Below, in pieces: positions 1 to 8,625 of a stretch of 19,747 bases of DNA. The stretch is from an uncultured Rivibacter sp. (GTDB taxonomy: Bacteria > Pseudomonadota > Gammaproteobacteria > Burkholderiales > Burkholderiaceae). The notes below the pieces were generated by a model. That model was not told where the DNA came from and ran no database searches. It saw only the letters and a program-made list of their open reading frames with translations. The stretch's first letter is position 1, and each line of letters begins with the position of its first letter. Where the stretch lies: assembly GCA_946481025.1 (NCBI GenBank), contig CAMLNA010000079.1, positions 1-19,747 of the forward strand, given 5' to 3'. The translations under genes and the position numbers were made by a program.

Positions 1-1308
1 GAACTCGACCGCCACATCGTCGGCCAGAAGGACGCCAAGCGCGCCGTGGCGATTGCGCTGCGAAACCGCTGGCGGCGCCAGCAGGTGGACGAGCGGCTGC
101 GCGGCGAGATCACGCCGAAGAACATCCTGATGATCGGCCCCACCGGCGTGGGCAAGACCGAGATCGCGCGCAGGCTGGCCCGGCTGGCCGATGCGCCTTT
201 CATCAAGGTCGAGGCGACCAAGTTCACCGAAGTGGGCTACGTCGGCAAGGACGTGGACACCATCGTGCGCGACCTGGTCGACATGGCGGTGAAGCAGGCC
301 CGCGAAGCCGCCGTGCGGGCCAACCGTGCGCGCGCCGAAGACGCCGCCGAGGACCGCGTGCTCGACGTGCTGGTGCCGCCGCCGCGCAGCACCGGCTTCG
401 GCATCACACCGGCCGAGTCGCCCCCGGCCGACAACACCGCGCGCCAGGTGATGCGCAAGCGGCTGCGCGAGGGCACGCTCGACGACAAGGAAATCGAGAT
501 CGAGGTGGCCGAGCCGCGCGCGGCGCTCGAGATCATGGGTCCGCCCGGCATGGAAGACATGGCCGAGCAGCTGCGCGGCATGTTCGCCAACCTGGGCGGC
601 CCGAAGCGCAAGACCCGCAAGCTGAAGATCGCCGAGGCGCTGAAGCTGCTGATCGACGAGGAGGCGGCCAAGCTCGTGAACGAGGACGAGCTCAAGACGC
701 AGGCGGTCAACAACGCCGAGCAGAACGGCATCGTCTTCATCGACGAGATCGACAAGGTGGCCTCGCGCTCCGAGGCCGGCGGCGCCGACGTGTCGCGCCA
801 GGGCGTGCAGCGCGACCTGCTGCCGCTGGTGGAGGGCACCACGGTCAACACGAAGTACGGCATGGTGAAGACCGACCACATCCTGTTCATCGCCTCGGGC
901 GCCTTCCACCTGTCCAAGCCGAGCGACCTGATCCCGGAGCTGCAGGGGCGCTTTCCGATCCGCGTGGAACTCGGCTCGCTGTCGGTCGACGACTTCGAGG
1001 CCATCCTCACCACCACGCATGCGAGCCTGGTGAAGCAGTACCAGGCGCTGCTGGCCACCGAAGGCGTGACGGTCGAGTTCAAGCCGGAGGCGATCCGCCG
1101 GCTGGCGCAGATCGCCCACGACGTGAACGAACGCACCGAGAACATCGGCGCGCGCCGGCTGTCCACCGTGATGGAGCGGCTGCTCGACGAAGTGAGCTTC
1201 GATGCCCCGAAGCTCGGCGGCCAGACGGTGGCCATCGACGCCGCCTACGTGGACGGCAAGCTGGGCGACCTGTCGAAGAACGAAGACCTGTCGCGCTACA
1301 TCCTTTGA
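1..1308 (+). CDS. hslU: HslU, ATPase subunit of the HslVU (ClpYQ) protease, 5'-truncated by the window edge
   Basis: HslU is the AAA+ unfoldase that binds the HslV peptidase and feeds it substrate proteins in the cytoplasm. The reading frame is open from base 1, so the first roughly 11-13 residues and the start codon lie outside the window. In visible residue numbering I see Walker A GPTGVGKT (46-53), the GYVG pore loop (79-82), the variable I domain in the middle, Walker B with FIDEID (246-251), the sensor-type stretch NIGARRL, and the family's C-terminal tail ending EDLSRYIL, which docks into HslV. The 435 visible residues fit the usual length of about 443. hslV is expected just upstream, outside the window. 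The gene ends 6 bp before the convergent coaX stop. Identity is based on direct similarity to the E. coli protein recalled from memory. Confidence 0.98.
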   Translation, partial: ELDRHIVGQKDAKRAVAIALRNRWRRQQVDERLRGEITPKNILMIGPTGVGKTEIARRLARLADAPFIKVEATKFTEVGYVGKDVDTIVRDLVDMAVKQAREAAVRANRARAEDAAEDRVLDVLVPPPRSTGFGITPAESPPADNTARQVMRKRLREGTLDDKEIEIEVAEPRAALEIMGPPGMEDMAEQLRGMFANLGGPKRKTRKLKIAEALKLLIDEEAAKLVNEDELKTQAVNNAEQNGIVFIDEIDKVASRSEAGGADVSRQGVQRDLLPLVEGTTVNTKYGMVKTDHILFIASGAFHLSKPSDLIPELQGRFPIRVELGSLSVDDFEAILTTTHASLVKQYQALLATEGVTVEFKPEAIRRLAQIAHDVNERTENIGARRLSTVMERLLDEVSFDAPKLGGQTVAIDAAYVDGKLGDLSKNEDLSRYIL

Positions 1309-1334
1309 GCGGCGCTACCGCAGCCCGCGCTGCT
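1308..1334. terminator. Hairpin between the convergent ends of hslU and coaX
   Basis: An 8-bp stem (AGCGGCGC at 1308-1315 with GCGCTGCT at 1327-1334, one G-U wobble in the plus-strand RNA) with an 11-nt loop starts at the last base of the hslU stop codon. No T tract follows, so a role as terminator or 3'-end protector is inference. Confidence 0.3.
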
Positions 1335-2094
1335 GCGCGATGACCAGCAGCCCGTCGAAGATCAGGCTTTCGACCAGCTCGTAAGGGATGCCCAGGTAGG
1401 GCGCGACCTTCCAGCCGGCGCCGCCGGTCACGACGCAGCGCGGCGCGGCGCCGCAGCGCTGCGCGATGCTGCGGTGCATTCGCTCGATGGCGCCGGTGAT
1501 CGCGTAGGTGCCGCCGCTGGTGAGCGCATCGCTGGTGTTGGCGGGGAACTGGGTCACCTCGCCGGTGGGCACGCGCAGGCCGGCGGTGCCGCTTTCGAGG
1601 GACCGCAACATGATGCCGTGGCCGGGGAGGATGAAGCCGCCCAGGAAGTGCCCATGGGCATCGAGCGCGTCCACCGTCACGGCGGTGCCCACCATCACCA
1701 CCAGCGCCGGACCCTTGTGGCCCGCGTCCAGCAGGCGCCAGCGCGCGCCGATCAACGCGACCCAGCGGTCGGTGCCCAGCCGCCCCGGGTGGTCGTAGCC
1801 GTTGGTGACGCCGGCTTCACCGGCGGTCGAGACGACCCAGCTGGGCGACAGGTCCCACAGCTCGAGCTGTTCCTCGACGCGGTGGCGCACCGCGTCGCCG
1901 GCCACGCAGCAGCCCAGCATGCTGTCGGGCGCCGCCAGCCTGGCCCACTCGCCGTCGCGGTCGGCATCGGTCAGGTGGTCGATGGTTTCGAGGAAGGCCG
2001 CGCCATGCGCCAGCAAGGCGGCACCGGGCTTGGGTGCCGCGTACTGCGCCCACTTCAGGCGCGTGTTGCCGATATCGATGGCGAGAAAGCTCAT
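1315..2094 (-). CDS. coaX: Type III pantothenate kinase
   Basis: CoaX phosphorylates pantothenate with ATP, the first committed step of coenzyme A synthesis, in the cytoplasm. The 259-residue protein starts with the ASKHA-fold phosphate motif [11 protein letters not shown] (Asp7, Asn10). It continues with the family motifs [19 protein letters not shown] and GGFILPG, and a late glycine-rich VVTGGAGW segment. Length is normal (about 240-260). The ATG at 2092-2094 is directly followed by the conserved N-terminus, so the start is firm although no clear Shine-Dalgarno is visible. It lies 51 bp downstream of the minus-strand gene at 2146-2784 and is probably cotranscribed with it. In many Burkholderiales coaX sits beside birA; birA is not visible here. 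Confidence 0.96.
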   Translation of the reverse strand: MSFLAIDIGNTRLKWAQYAAPKPGAALLAHGAAFLETIDHLTDADRDGEWARLAAPDSMLGCCVAGDAVRHRVEEQLELWDLSPSWVVSTAGEAGVTNGYDHPGRLGTDRWVALIGARWRLLDAGHKGPALVVMVGTAVTVDALDAHGHFLGGFILPGHGIMLRSLESGTAGLRVPTGEVTQFPANTSDALTSGGTYAITGAIERMHRSIAQRCGAAPRCVVTGGAGWKVAPYLGIPYELVESLIFDGLLVIAQQRGLR

Positions 2095-2145
2095 GGAATG
2101 GGAGGCCGCCGGGTCTTGCGCCGCTGCGCTGCGGCAACCCCCGTG

Positions 2146-2784
2146 TCAGGCCGGCTGCTGCGCGTATGGCGCATCGAATGGTAGGTCCTCGCCGGACAGG
2201 CTGCTGCCGAACAGCAGCTCGCGCGCTCGCTGCAGCGTGCGGTCGACGTCGGCCGGCTTGGTGCGCGAACGCTCGACCTTGCTCTGCACTTCGTAGAGCA
2301 GGTCGGCCAGTTCCTCGCGCCCCTGGGCGCGGCGCACCTTCATCAGCGTGAGGGCGCCGGCGACCGGCGCGGCGGTGCGGATCAGGTCGGCCAGCATTTC
2401 GCGGGCGGATTCCAGCAGCAGCGCGGCCTCATTGGTCGCGCTGGCGGCGACGGTCCGGGTGTGGCTGGCGGGCTGCACCGGGTCGTCGCCCAGCTCCTCG
2501 GCCAGGTCTTCCGGGGGCGGCGGCTGCGTGAGGCCGGTGGACAGCGGGATGTCCACCTCGTCGATGACCTCGGAGATGGCCACCTGCGGCAGCAGCACCA
2601 GCCCGAGCACGAGCAGCTCCTCGAAGTGCTTGGGGGTGGCACCGGCATGCCGGGCCAGGCCCATGACCTCGTCGAGCGAGCGGCGGCCATCCACCAGCAG
2701 CAGGATGGTGCGGTGCTTCTGGCTCAGGCCGTGCGAACGCCGGGTCAGTTCCTGTTGGCCCTCGGGAGTCTTCAGCGGGATCAT
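2146..2784 (-). CDS. Conserved hypothetical protein upstream of coaX
   Basis: I cannot assign a function. The 212-residue protein has no signal peptide or membrane segment. Residues 1-60 read like a small helical or winged-helix-like domain (QKHRTILLLVDGRRSLDEVM, then a FEELLVLGLV segment). A Pro- and Asp/Glu-rich linker with PPPPEDLAEELGDD follows. The C-terminal half is charged and helical, with LLESAREMLADLIRTAAPVAG and many Lys/Arg/Glu, possibly an interaction helix bundle. I chose the ATG at 2782-2784 because the conserved-looking sequence MIPLKTPEGQ begins there; the reading frame is open further upstream, but that stretch crosses the promoter and palindrome. It is the first gene of a minus-strand unit with coaX. 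The gap between them is too short for me to see a separate promoter. Confidence 0.8.
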   Translation of the reverse strand: MIPLKTPEGQQELTRRSHGLSQKHRTILLLVDGRRSLDEVMGLARHAGATPKHFEELLVLGLVLLPQVAISEVIDEVDIPLSTGLTQPPPPEDLAEELGDDPVQPASHTRTVAASATNEAALLLESAREMLADLIRTAAPVAGALTLMKVRRAQGREELADLLYEVQSKVERSRTKPADVDRTLQRARELLFGSSLSGEDLPFDAPYAQQPA

Positions 2785-2911
2785 CGGGGGTGCTCGGGTG
2801 ATTCGGGCTGGGGTCGCATTGTGGAGCCCTTCGCGCACGGTGACCAGCCGTAACTGTCCCGGCCGCAACAGCCTCGCCGCCGGCCGGCCGATCGTGTTAG
2901 AAGCCTTTGCG

Positions 2912-2939
2912 GTTATATTGACGTTTACGTAAACGTCAA
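2912..2939 (-). promoter_or_regulatory. Sigma70-like promoter for the 2146-2784/coaX unit
   Basis: Read on the minus strand there is a -35 TTGACG (2939-2934), a 16-bp spacer and a -10 TATAAC (2917-2912), each 5 of 6 to consensus. This is the best sigma70-type promoter I see in the window. Transcription would start near 2905 and give a leader of about 120 nt before the ATG at 2784. The spacer and -35 lie inside the 24-bp palindrome, so a protein bound there would block this promoter. Confidence 0.6.
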
Positions 2940-2940
2940 T
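2917..2940. promoter_or_regulatory. Perfect 24-bp palindromic operator between icmF and the coaX unit
   Basis: The half-site ATTGACGTTTAC (2917-2928) is followed directly by its exact reverse complement GTAAACGTCAAT (2929-2940). It stands out as an AT-rich island in very GC-rich DNA, 46 bp before the icmF start. The ACGTTTACGTAAACGT core resembles what I recall for regulators of branched-chain and fatty acyl-CoA catabolism (LiuR of the MerR family, or TetR-type proteins). That match is from memory and unverified. No regulator gene lies next to it. Confidence 0.7.
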
Positions 2941-2986
2941 CTGAACACGATCGAGATCGCCGGCCGCCAGGGGCCGAGGAGACGAC

Positions 2987-5900
2987 ATGACCGACCTGTC
3001 CGCAGAGTTCAAGGCGCTGGCCGAGTACCGGCCGACCCACAAGGTGCGCTTCGTCACCGCCGCGTCGCTGTTCGACGGGCACGACGCATCGATCAACATC
3101 ATGCGGCGCATCCTCATGAGCATGGGCGCCGAGGTGATCCACCTCGGGCACAACCGGTCGGTCGACGAAGTGGTGACCGCGGCGCTGCAGGAAGACGTTC
3201 AGGGCATCGCGGTGAGCTCCTACCAGGGCGGCCACGTCGAGTACTTCAAATACATGGTCGAGCTGCTGCGCTCGCGCGGCGGCGAGCACATCCAGGTGTT
3301 CGGCGGCGGCGGCGGCGTCATCGTGCCGGCCGAGATCCGCGACCTGGCCGACCACGGCGTGCGCATCTTCAGCCCCGAGGACGGCCAGCGCATGGGGCTG
3401 GCCGGGATGATCGGCGAGATGGTGATGCGCTGCGACCGCGACCTGACCGGTGCGGCGCCGAAGAGGCTCGACGCGGTCCGCGGGCATGACGAGTCGAACT
3501 GGCGGGCCCTGGCGCAGCTGATCACCGCGCTCGAGAACGGCCAGGCCGACGCGAAGCTGAAGGCCGCCCTGCACGACGCGGCCAGCGGCGCGAAGGTGCC
3601 GGTGCTCGGCATCACCGGCACGGGCGGTGCAGGCAAGTCGTCGCTGACCGACGAGCTGATCCGCCGGCTGCGGCTCGACCAGGACGACGCGCTGCGCATC
3701 GCGGTCATCAGCATCGACCCCTCGCGGCGCAAGAGCGGCGGCGCCCTGCTGGGCGACCGCATCCGCATGAACGCCATCGGCCCGTGGCAACAGGGTCCGC
3801 GCGTCTTCATGCGCAGCCTCGCCACCCGCGAGGCCGGCAGCGAGATCAGCGCGGCACTGCCCGACGTGATCGCCGCCTGCAAGGCGGCCGGTTTCGACCT
3901 GGTGGTCGTCGAGACCTCGGGCATCGGCCAGGGCGACGCGGCGATCGTGCCGCACGTGGACGTGCCGATGTACGTGATGACGCCCGAATACGGCGCGGCC
4001 AGCCAGCTCGAGAAGATCGACATGCTCGACTTCGCGGAATACGTGGCCATCAACAAGTTCGACCGCAAGGGCGCCCTCGACGCGCTGCGCGACGTGAGCA
4101 AGCAGGTCCAGCGCAACAAGGAGGCCTTCGGCAGGAAGCCCGACCAGATGCCGGTGTTCGGCACCATGGCGAGCCGCTTCAACGACGACGGCGTGACCGC
4201 CCTCTACCAGGCCCTCTCCCCGCGCCTGGCCGAGCTCGGCCTGAAGCTCGCCGAGGGCCGGCTGCCGCGGGTCGACACCCGCCACAGCACCCATCAGACA
4301 CCGGTGGTGCCGGCCGCGCGCGTGCGCTACCTGGCCGAGATCGCCGACACGGTGCGCGGCTACAAGTCGCGCGCACGCGGCGAAGCCCGGCTGGCCCGCG
4401 AGGTGCAGCAGCTCAGGGCGTCTGCCCGATTGCTGGCCGAGGCCAGGCGGACCGAAGGCGTGGCCGACCTCGAGGAGCTCGCCGCGCAACGCGAAGGCCG
4501 CCTTTCGGCCGAGGCCCGCAAGCTGCTCGACCAGTGGCCGCAGATGCAGAAGTCGTATGCCGGCGACGAATACGTGGTGAAGATCCGCGACAAGGAGATC
4601 CGCACCTCGCTCGTGCACACGTCGCTGTCAGGCACCAAGATCCGCAAGGTGGTGCTGCCGCAGTACGAAGACCACGGCGAGCTGCTGAAGTGGCTGATGC
4701 TCGAGAACGTGCCGGGCAGCTACCCCTACACCGCCGGCGTCTTCGCCTTCAAGCGCGAGGGCGAGGACCCGACCCGCATGTTCGCGGGCGAAGGCGATCC
4801 GTTCCGCACCAACCGGCGCTTCAAGCTGCTCTCCGAAGGCATGCCGGCCAAGCGGCTGTCCACCGCGTTCGATTCGGTCACGCTGTACGGCCACGACCCC
4901 GCCGTGCGGCCCGACATCTACGGCAAGGTCGGCAACTCCGGCGTCTCCATCGCCACGCTGGACGACATGAAGGTGCTCTACGGCGGCTTCGACCTCACCC
5001 ACCCGGGCACCTCGGTGTCGATGACGATCAACGGCCCGGCGCCGACGATCCTGGCGATGTTCATGAACACCGCCATCGACCAGAACCTCGAGAAGTTCCG
5101 CGCGGACAACGGCCGCGAGCCCACCGACACCGAGGCGCAGAAGATCCGGGCCTGGGTTCTCGAGAACGTGCGCGGCACCGTGCAGGCCGACATCCTGAAG
5201 GAAGACCAGGGCCAGAACACCTGCATCTTCTCGACCGAGTTCTCGCTCAAGGTGATGGGCGACATCGCCGAGTACTTCGTGCACCACGACGTGCGCAACT
5301 TCTACTCGGTGTCCATCAGCGGCTACCACATCGCCGAAGCCGGCGCGAACCCGATCTCCCAGCTGGCGATGACGCTGTCCAACGGCTTCACCTTCGTGGA
5401 GGCCTACCTGGCGCGCGGCATGCACATCGACGACTTCGCGCCCAACCTCTCGTTCTTCTTCAGCAACGGCATGGACCCGGAGTACACCGTGCTCGGCCGG
5501 GTGGCGCGCCGCATCTGGGCCGTGTCCATGAAGGAGAAGTACGGGGCCAACGAGCGCAGCCAGAAGCTCAAGTACCACGTGCAGACGTCGGGGCGCAGCC
5601 TGCATGCGCAGGAGATCGCCTTCAACGACATCCGCACCACGCTGCAGGCGCTGATCGCCATCTACGACAACTGCAACAGCCTGCACACCAACGCCTACGA
5701 CGAGGCCATCACCACGCCCACCGAGGAGTCGGTGCGCCGCGCCATGGCGATCCAGCTCATCATCAACCGCGAGTGGGGCCTGGCCAAGAACGAGAACCCC
5801 AACCAGGGCGCCTTCGTGATCGACGAGCTGACCGAGCTGGTGGAAGAGGCGGTGCTGGCCGAGTTCGAGCGCATCAGCGAACGCGGCGGCGTGCTGGGCG

Positions 5901-6271
5901 CCATGGAAACCGGCTACCAGCGCGGCCGCATCCAGGACGAGTCGATGCACTACGAGATGCAGAAGCACACCGGCGAGCTGCCCATCATCGGCGTCAACAC
6001 CTTCCGCAACCCGCACGGCGACGCGATCCCCGAAGTGCTCGAGCTGGCGCGGTCCACCGAGGAGGAAAAGCAGTCTCAACTCAAGCGCCTGGCCGACTTC
6101 CACGCCCGCCACGCGAAGGAGTCGCCTGCCATGCTCAAGCGGCTGCAGCAGGCCGTGATCGAGAACCGCAACGTGTTCGAGGTGCTGATGGACGCGGTGC
6201 GGGTGTGCTCGCTCGGGCAGATCACCAGCACGCTGTTCGAGGTGGGCGGCCAGTACCGCCGCAGCATGTGA
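2987..6271 (+). CDS. icmF: Fused isobutyryl-CoA mutase with G-protein chaperone (IcmF)
   Basis: IcmF interconverts isobutyryl-CoA and n-butyryl-CoA using adenosylcobalamin and carries its own MeaB-like GTPase, which guards cofactor loading. Domain order in the 1094 residues: B12-binding domain (about 15-150; DGHDAS with lower-ligand His32, later SSYQGG and GGGGG), G domain (about 200-420; P-loop GTGGAGKS 211-218, NKFD 356-359), linker (420-540), then the substrate-binding TIM barrel with [10 protein letters not shown] and [13 protein letters not shown]. Phe599 (in MFAGEG) and Gln743 (in DQGQNT) sit where IcmF has Phe/Gln and methylmalonyl-CoA mutase has Tyr/Arg, which supports isobutyryl/butyryl-CoA as substrate. 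The SD GAGGAGA (2976-2982) fixes the start. The gene is unaccompanied by acyl-CoA dehydrogenase or regulator genes. It ends 12 bp from the convergent hyi. Confidence 0.97.
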   Translation: MTDLSAEFKALAEYRPTHKVRFVTAASLFDGHDASINIMRRILMSMGAEVIHLGHNRSVDEVVTAALQEDVQGIAVSSYQGGHVEYFKYMVELLRSRGGEHIQVFGGGGGVIVPAEIRDLADHGVRIFSPEDGQRMGLAGMIGEMVMRCDRDLTGAAPKRLDAVRGHDESNWRALAQLITALENGQADAKLKAALHDAASGAKVPVLGITGTGGAGKSSLTDELIRRLRLDQDDALRIAVISIDPSRRKSGGALLGDRIRMNAIGPWQQGPRVFMRSLATREAGSEISAALPDVIAACKAAGFDLVVVETSGIGQGDAAIVPHVDVPMYVMTPEYGAASQLEKIDMLDFAEYVAINKFDRKGALDALRDVSKQVQRNKEAFGRKPDQMPVFGTMASRFNDDGVTALYQALSPRLAELGLKLAEGRLPRVDTRHSTHQTPVVPAARVRYLAEIADTVRGYKSRARGEARLAREVQQLRASARLLAEARRTEGVADLEELAAQREGRLSAEARKLLDQWPQMQKSYAGDEYVVKIRDKEIRTSLVHTSLSGTKIRKVVLPQYEDHGELLKWLMLENVPGSYPYTAGVFAFKREGEDPTRMFAGEGDPFRTNRRFKLLSEGMPAKRLSTAFDSVTLYGHDPAVRPDIYGKVGNSGVSIATLDDMKVLYGGFDLTHPGTSVSMTINGPAPTILAMFMNTAIDQNLEKFRADNGREPTDTEAQKIRAWVLENVRGTVQADILKEDQGQNTCIFSTEFSLKVMGDIAEYFVHHDVRNFYSVSISGYHIAEAGANPISQLAMTLSNGFTFVEAYLARGMHIDDFAPNLSFFFSNGMDPEYTVLGRVARRIWAVSMKEKYGANERSQKLKYHVQTSGRSLHAQEIAFNDIRTTLQALIAIYDNCNSLHTNAYDEAITTPTEESVRRAMAIQLIINREWGLAKNENPNQGAFVIDELTELVEEAVLAEFERISERGGVLGAMETGYQRGRIQDESMHYEMQKHTGELPIIGVNTFRNPHGDAIPEVLELARSTEEEKQSQLKRLADFHARHAKESPAMLKRLQQAVIENRNVFEVLMDAVRVCSLGQITSTLFEVGGQYRRSM

Positions 6272-6286
6272 GCCGTCGGCGGCTCA
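6269..6286. terminator. Hairpin spanning both stop codons of icmF and hyi
   Basis: TGAGCCG (6269-6275), the loop TCGG, and CGGCTCA (6280-6286) form a perfect 7-bp stem. Its two outer ends are the icmF stop (TGA) and the hyi stop (TCA on the plus strand). It is symmetric, so it would fold in RNA from either direction. No T tract is present; bidirectional termination or 3'-end protection is inferred. Confidence 0.5.
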
Positions 6287-7078
6287 GGTGAGTCCCCGCC
6301 AGGCCCGCAGCCAGCCCAGCCCCGCGCTGGTGCCGGCGCGCGGCCGGTACTCGCAGCCCACGTGGCCGTCGAACCCCATCTCGTCGATCAGCGCGAACAG
6401 GTAGGGATAGTTCAGCTCGCCCGAGTCGGGCTCGTGCCGCTCCGGCACGCCGGCGATCTGCAGGTGGCCGACCCGGCCGCCTTGCAGGTAGCGGCGCAGC
6501 TTCGTCGCGACGTCACCCTCGACGATCTGGCAGTGGTAGAGGTCCATCTGCACCTTGAGGTTGGGAGCGCCGATCTCCTGCACGAGCCGGTGCGCATCTT
6601 CCTGCCGGTTGAGGAAGTAGCCCGGCATGTCGCGGGTGTTGATCGGCTCGATCAGCACGTCGACGCCTGCGCTGGCCGCCTGCTGCGCGGCCCACGCCAG
6701 GTTGGCTGCATAGGTGGCGCGCAGCGCCGCACGGTCCGCGCCTTCGGGGGCAAGCCCGGCCATCACATGGATGCGCGGGCAGCGCAGCGCCTGCGCATAG
6801 CGCAAGGCCTGCTCGACGAAGCCGCGCTTGAATTCGTCCTCGCGGCCGCCCAGGCAGGCGAGGCCGCGTTCGCCGGCTTCGTAGTCGCCCGGCGGCGCGT
6901 TGAACAGCACCTGCGCAAGGCCGTGCTCGGCCAGCCGCAACGCCAGCACCGCGGGTTCGTGCCCGTAGGGGAACAGGTACTCGACCGCGTCGAAGCCGTC
7001 CTTCGCCGCGGCCGCGAAGCGGTCGAGGAAGGGGTGCTCCACGTACATCAGCGAAAGGTTGGCGGCAAAGCGGGGCAT
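6284..7078 (-). CDS. hyi: Hydroxypyruvate isomerase, xylose-isomerase-like TIM barrel
   Basis: The enzyme interconverts hydroxypyruvate and tartronate semialdehyde, linking glyoxylate and glycerate metabolism. The 264-residue length is normal for Hyi (about 258-265). Family marks are the N-terminal [20 protein letters not shown], the strand [16 protein letters not shown] with a metal-binding Glu, the strand [28 protein letters not shown], and the C-terminal [16 protein letters not shown] with the second catalytic Glu. I chose the ATG at 7076-7078 because the conserved N-terminus starts there; upstream codons in the frame give no family sequence. There is no clear SD. Glyoxylate carboligase and tartronate semialdehyde reductase genes, usual partners, are not in the window. 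Sister enzymes (OtnI, IolI-like) are possible alternatives. Confidence 0.9.
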   Translation of the reverse strand: MPRFAANLSLMYVEHPFLDRFAAAAKDGFDAVEYLFPYGHEPAVLALRLAEHGLAQVLFNAPPGDYEAGERGLACLGGREDEFKRGFVEQALRYAQALRCPRIHVMAGLAPEGADRAALRATYAANLAWAAQQAASAGVDVLIEPINTRDMPGYFLNRQEDAHRLVQEIGAPNLKVQMDLYHCQIVEGDVATKLRRYLQGGRVGHLQIAGVPERHEPDSGELNYPYLFALIDEMGFDGHVGCEYRPRAGTSAGLGWLRAWRGLT

Positions 7079-7129
7079 GGTCGTCGAGGGTGCGTCACCT
7101 GCGGATTCTCCCCGCCACAATGGCCGGCC
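7079..7129. promoter_or_regulatory. Short divergent promoter region between hyi and the YdjM-like gene
   Basis: Only 51 bp separate the divergent starts. A CACAAT at 7116-7121 could be a -10 for the plus-strand gene, giving a very short or absent leader. The last bases form a 10-bp palindrome TGGCCGGCCA (7121-7130) that runs into the start codon. No convincing -35 is seen for either gene. Confidence 0.3.
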
Positions 7130-8137
7130 ATGGACTCGCTCACCCAACTCGCGCTCGGCGCCGCCGTCGGCGTGGCCGCCATGGGGCGGCGCACCGCCGT
7201 CTGGAAGGCGGCGCTGTGGGGCGCCACCTGCGGCACCCTGCCCGATCTCGACGCCTTCATCGACCACGGCGACCCGGTCCGCGACATGACGCTGCACCGG
7301 GCCGAGAGCCATGCGTTGTTCTGGCTGACGCTGGCCTCCCCGCTCCTGGCCTGGCTGCCGGCCCGGCTGCACGGCGAGCTGCCGTTATGGCGGCGCTGGT
7401 GGCTGGCGGTGTGGCTGGCGCTGGTGACCCACCCGCTGCTCGACCTGATGACGGTGTACGGCACCCAGCTGCTGCTGCCCTTCACCGACCGGCCATTCGG
7501 CGTGGGCAGCATCTTCATCATCGATCCGCTGTACACGTTGCCGCTGCTGGCCGGCGTGCTCATGGCGCTGCGACTGCGCAACGCCCGCGGCGCCCGCTGG
7601 AACGCCGCCGGCCTCGCGCTCAGCACTGCCTACCTGGCCTGGAGCGCGCTCGCGCAGCAGCACGTGAGCGGCATCGCGGCGGCGTCGCTGCAGGCCCGGG
7701 GCCTGCAGGTCCGGCAGCTGCTCGTCACGCCGGCACCGTTCAACACGCTGCTGTGGCGCATCGTGGCCATCACGCCCGACGGCTTTGCCGAGGGCTTCCA
7801 TTCGCTGCTCGACCGCGAGAGGCAGGTCGCCTTCGACCACTTCCCACGAGGCGAAGCGCTCTACGAGGAGCTGCGCGGCGATTGGCACACCGAGCGCATC
7901 GCGTGGTTCAGCCGCGGCTTTTTCAAGATGAGCGAGCACGACGGCGAACTGCGCATCACCGACCTGCGCATGGGCCAGGAGCCCTACTACGTCTTCAGCT
8001 TCACGGTGGCACGCAGGCAGAGCCCGCAGGTCGCGCCGATGGCGCCGCAGCTGGTGGGCACCCGGCTCGACCTGGGCCGTGGCGGCCCGTGGCTGTGGCA
8101 GCGCATGCTGGGCAAGCCCCTGCCCCCGCCACGCTGA
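7130..8137 (+). CDS. YdjM/DUF457-type membrane-bound metal-dependent hydrolase
   Basis: The 335-residue integral membrane protein belongs to the YdjM-like (LexA-regulated inner-membrane) hydrolase family; its substrate is unknown. The start [19 protein letters not shown] is the typical opening. Conserved polar motifs follow: [43 protein letters not shown] and [13 protein letters not shown]. Their His and Asp residues probably bind metal between membrane helices. Four or five hydrophobic helices occupy residues 1-185. The C-terminal 150 residues are soluble, with a FSRGFFKM segment typical of longer members. The ATG at 7130-7132 is chosen by this N-terminus; another ATG at 7120 is out of frame. 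The following gene starts 97 bp later on the same strand. Confidence 0.87.
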   Translation: MDSLTQLALGAAVGVAAMGRRTAVWKAALWGATCGTLPDLDAFIDHGDPVRDMTLHRAESHALFWLTLASPLLAWLPARLHGELPLWRRWWLAVWLALVTHPLLDLMTVYGTQLLLPFTDRPFGVGSIFIIDPLYTLPLLAGVLMALRLRNARGARWNAAGLALSTAYLAWSALAQQHVSGIAAASLQARGLQVRQLLVTPAPFNTLLWRIVAITPDGFAEGFHSLLDRERQVAFDHFPRGEALYEELRGDWHTERIAWFSRGFFKMSEHDGELRITDLRMGQEPYYVFSFTVARRQSPQVAPMAPQLVGTRLDLGRGGPWLWQRMLGKPLPPPR

Positions 8138-8189
8138 GCGAAGGGGCACGTGCCGCGGGGAGCGGGCGGCGGTGGGAAGATGCGCCCCC

Positions 8190-8225
8190 GGGCCTGCGGG
8201 ATCGCGCAGGCCCGCCCTCGGCGGG
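8190..8225 (+). promoter_or_regulatory. Two mutually exclusive hairpins in the leader of the zinc-ribbon gene
   Basis: Hairpin A pairs GGGCCTGCG (8190-8198) with CGCAGGCCC (8205-8213). Hairpin B pairs CCCGCC (8211-8216) with GGCGGG (8220-8225) and covers part of the SD GGGAG (8223-8227) for the ATG at 8235. The two share bases 8211-8213 and so cannot both form completely. Hairpin A could also be the terminator of the upstream gene. GC-rich DNA makes such stems common, so function is uncertain. Confidence 0.35.
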
Positions 8226-8234
8226 AGCATCGCC

Positions 8235-8615
8235 ATGAAGGCTGCGCAAACCATCCGGCAACTGGGCTTTCGCAAGTGGTACGAGCGGGAGCTGATCCAC
8301 AGCCATGCCCATCTCGTGCTGCTGGTGCTGAGCGCGGTGGGGCTGCTGGGCAGCGCCGAGGTCTACAGCGGCTCGGCCCAGCTGGGCGACCAGTTGCTCA
8401 TCGTGCTGTGTGCCACCGCCAGCGCCGCCATCGGACTGTGGGCGCTGCGGCGCTACGTGTACCTGCTGATGCATGCCGAACACATCGCCAACCAGGCGGT
8501 GTGCCCCCAGTGCGACGCCTATGCCAAATGGCAGCCGCTCGACGAAGACGCCCGCTACGAGCGGCTGTCGGTGCGCTGCAAGCGCTGCGAATGCCGTTGG
8601 GACATCGACCTCTGA
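8235..8615 (+). CDS. Small two-helix membrane protein with C-terminal zinc ribbon, function unknown
   Basis: I do not recognise a named family. The 126-residue protein has a basic, amphipathic N-terminus (FRKWYERELIHSHAH), two hydrophobic segments (about 26-42 and 54-72, the second ending RRYVYLLMHAEHIANQ), and a soluble tail with two Cys pairs, CPQC (about 90-93) and CKRC (about 115-118), plus one more Cys right after in CRW. The CxxC spacing fits a zinc ribbon or rubredoxin-like knuckle. The start at 8235 is supported by GGGAG at 8223-8227. It follows the YdjM-like gene on the same strand and converges with the CorA-like gene, with 10 bp between the two stop codons. Confidence 0.75.
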   Translation: MKAAQTIRQLGFRKWYERELIHSHAHLVLLVLSAVGLLGSAEVYSGSAQLGDQLLIVLCATASAAIGLWALRRYVYLLMHAEHIANQAVCPQCDAYAKWQPLDEDARYERLSVRCKRCECRWDIDL

Positions 8616-8625
8616 CGCCGCGCCT

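Noticed and set aside
2936..4618. 560-codon open frame antisense to icmF
   Set aside because: Stop-free antisense frames are expected in GC-rich genes. The translation is His/Ala/Val-rich low-complexity text with no family motif, and icmF on the plus strand is certain.
4628..6112. 494-codon antisense frame over the second half of icmF
   Set aside because: Same reason as the other antisense shadows; no start context or motif.
3784..6291. 835-codon plus-strand frame inside icmF
   Set aside because: It is the +1 shadow of icmF, with an Arg/Gly/His-rich composition typical of frame-shifted GC-rich coding DNA.
6362..7129. Upstream extension of the YdjM-like frame across hyi
   Set aside because: The extension is antisense to hyi; the family N-terminus begins at the ATG at 7130.
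7120..7132. ATG at 7120 as the start of the YdjM-like gene
   Set aside because: It is 10 bp upstream of the true start and out of frame, giving an Arg-rich shadow.
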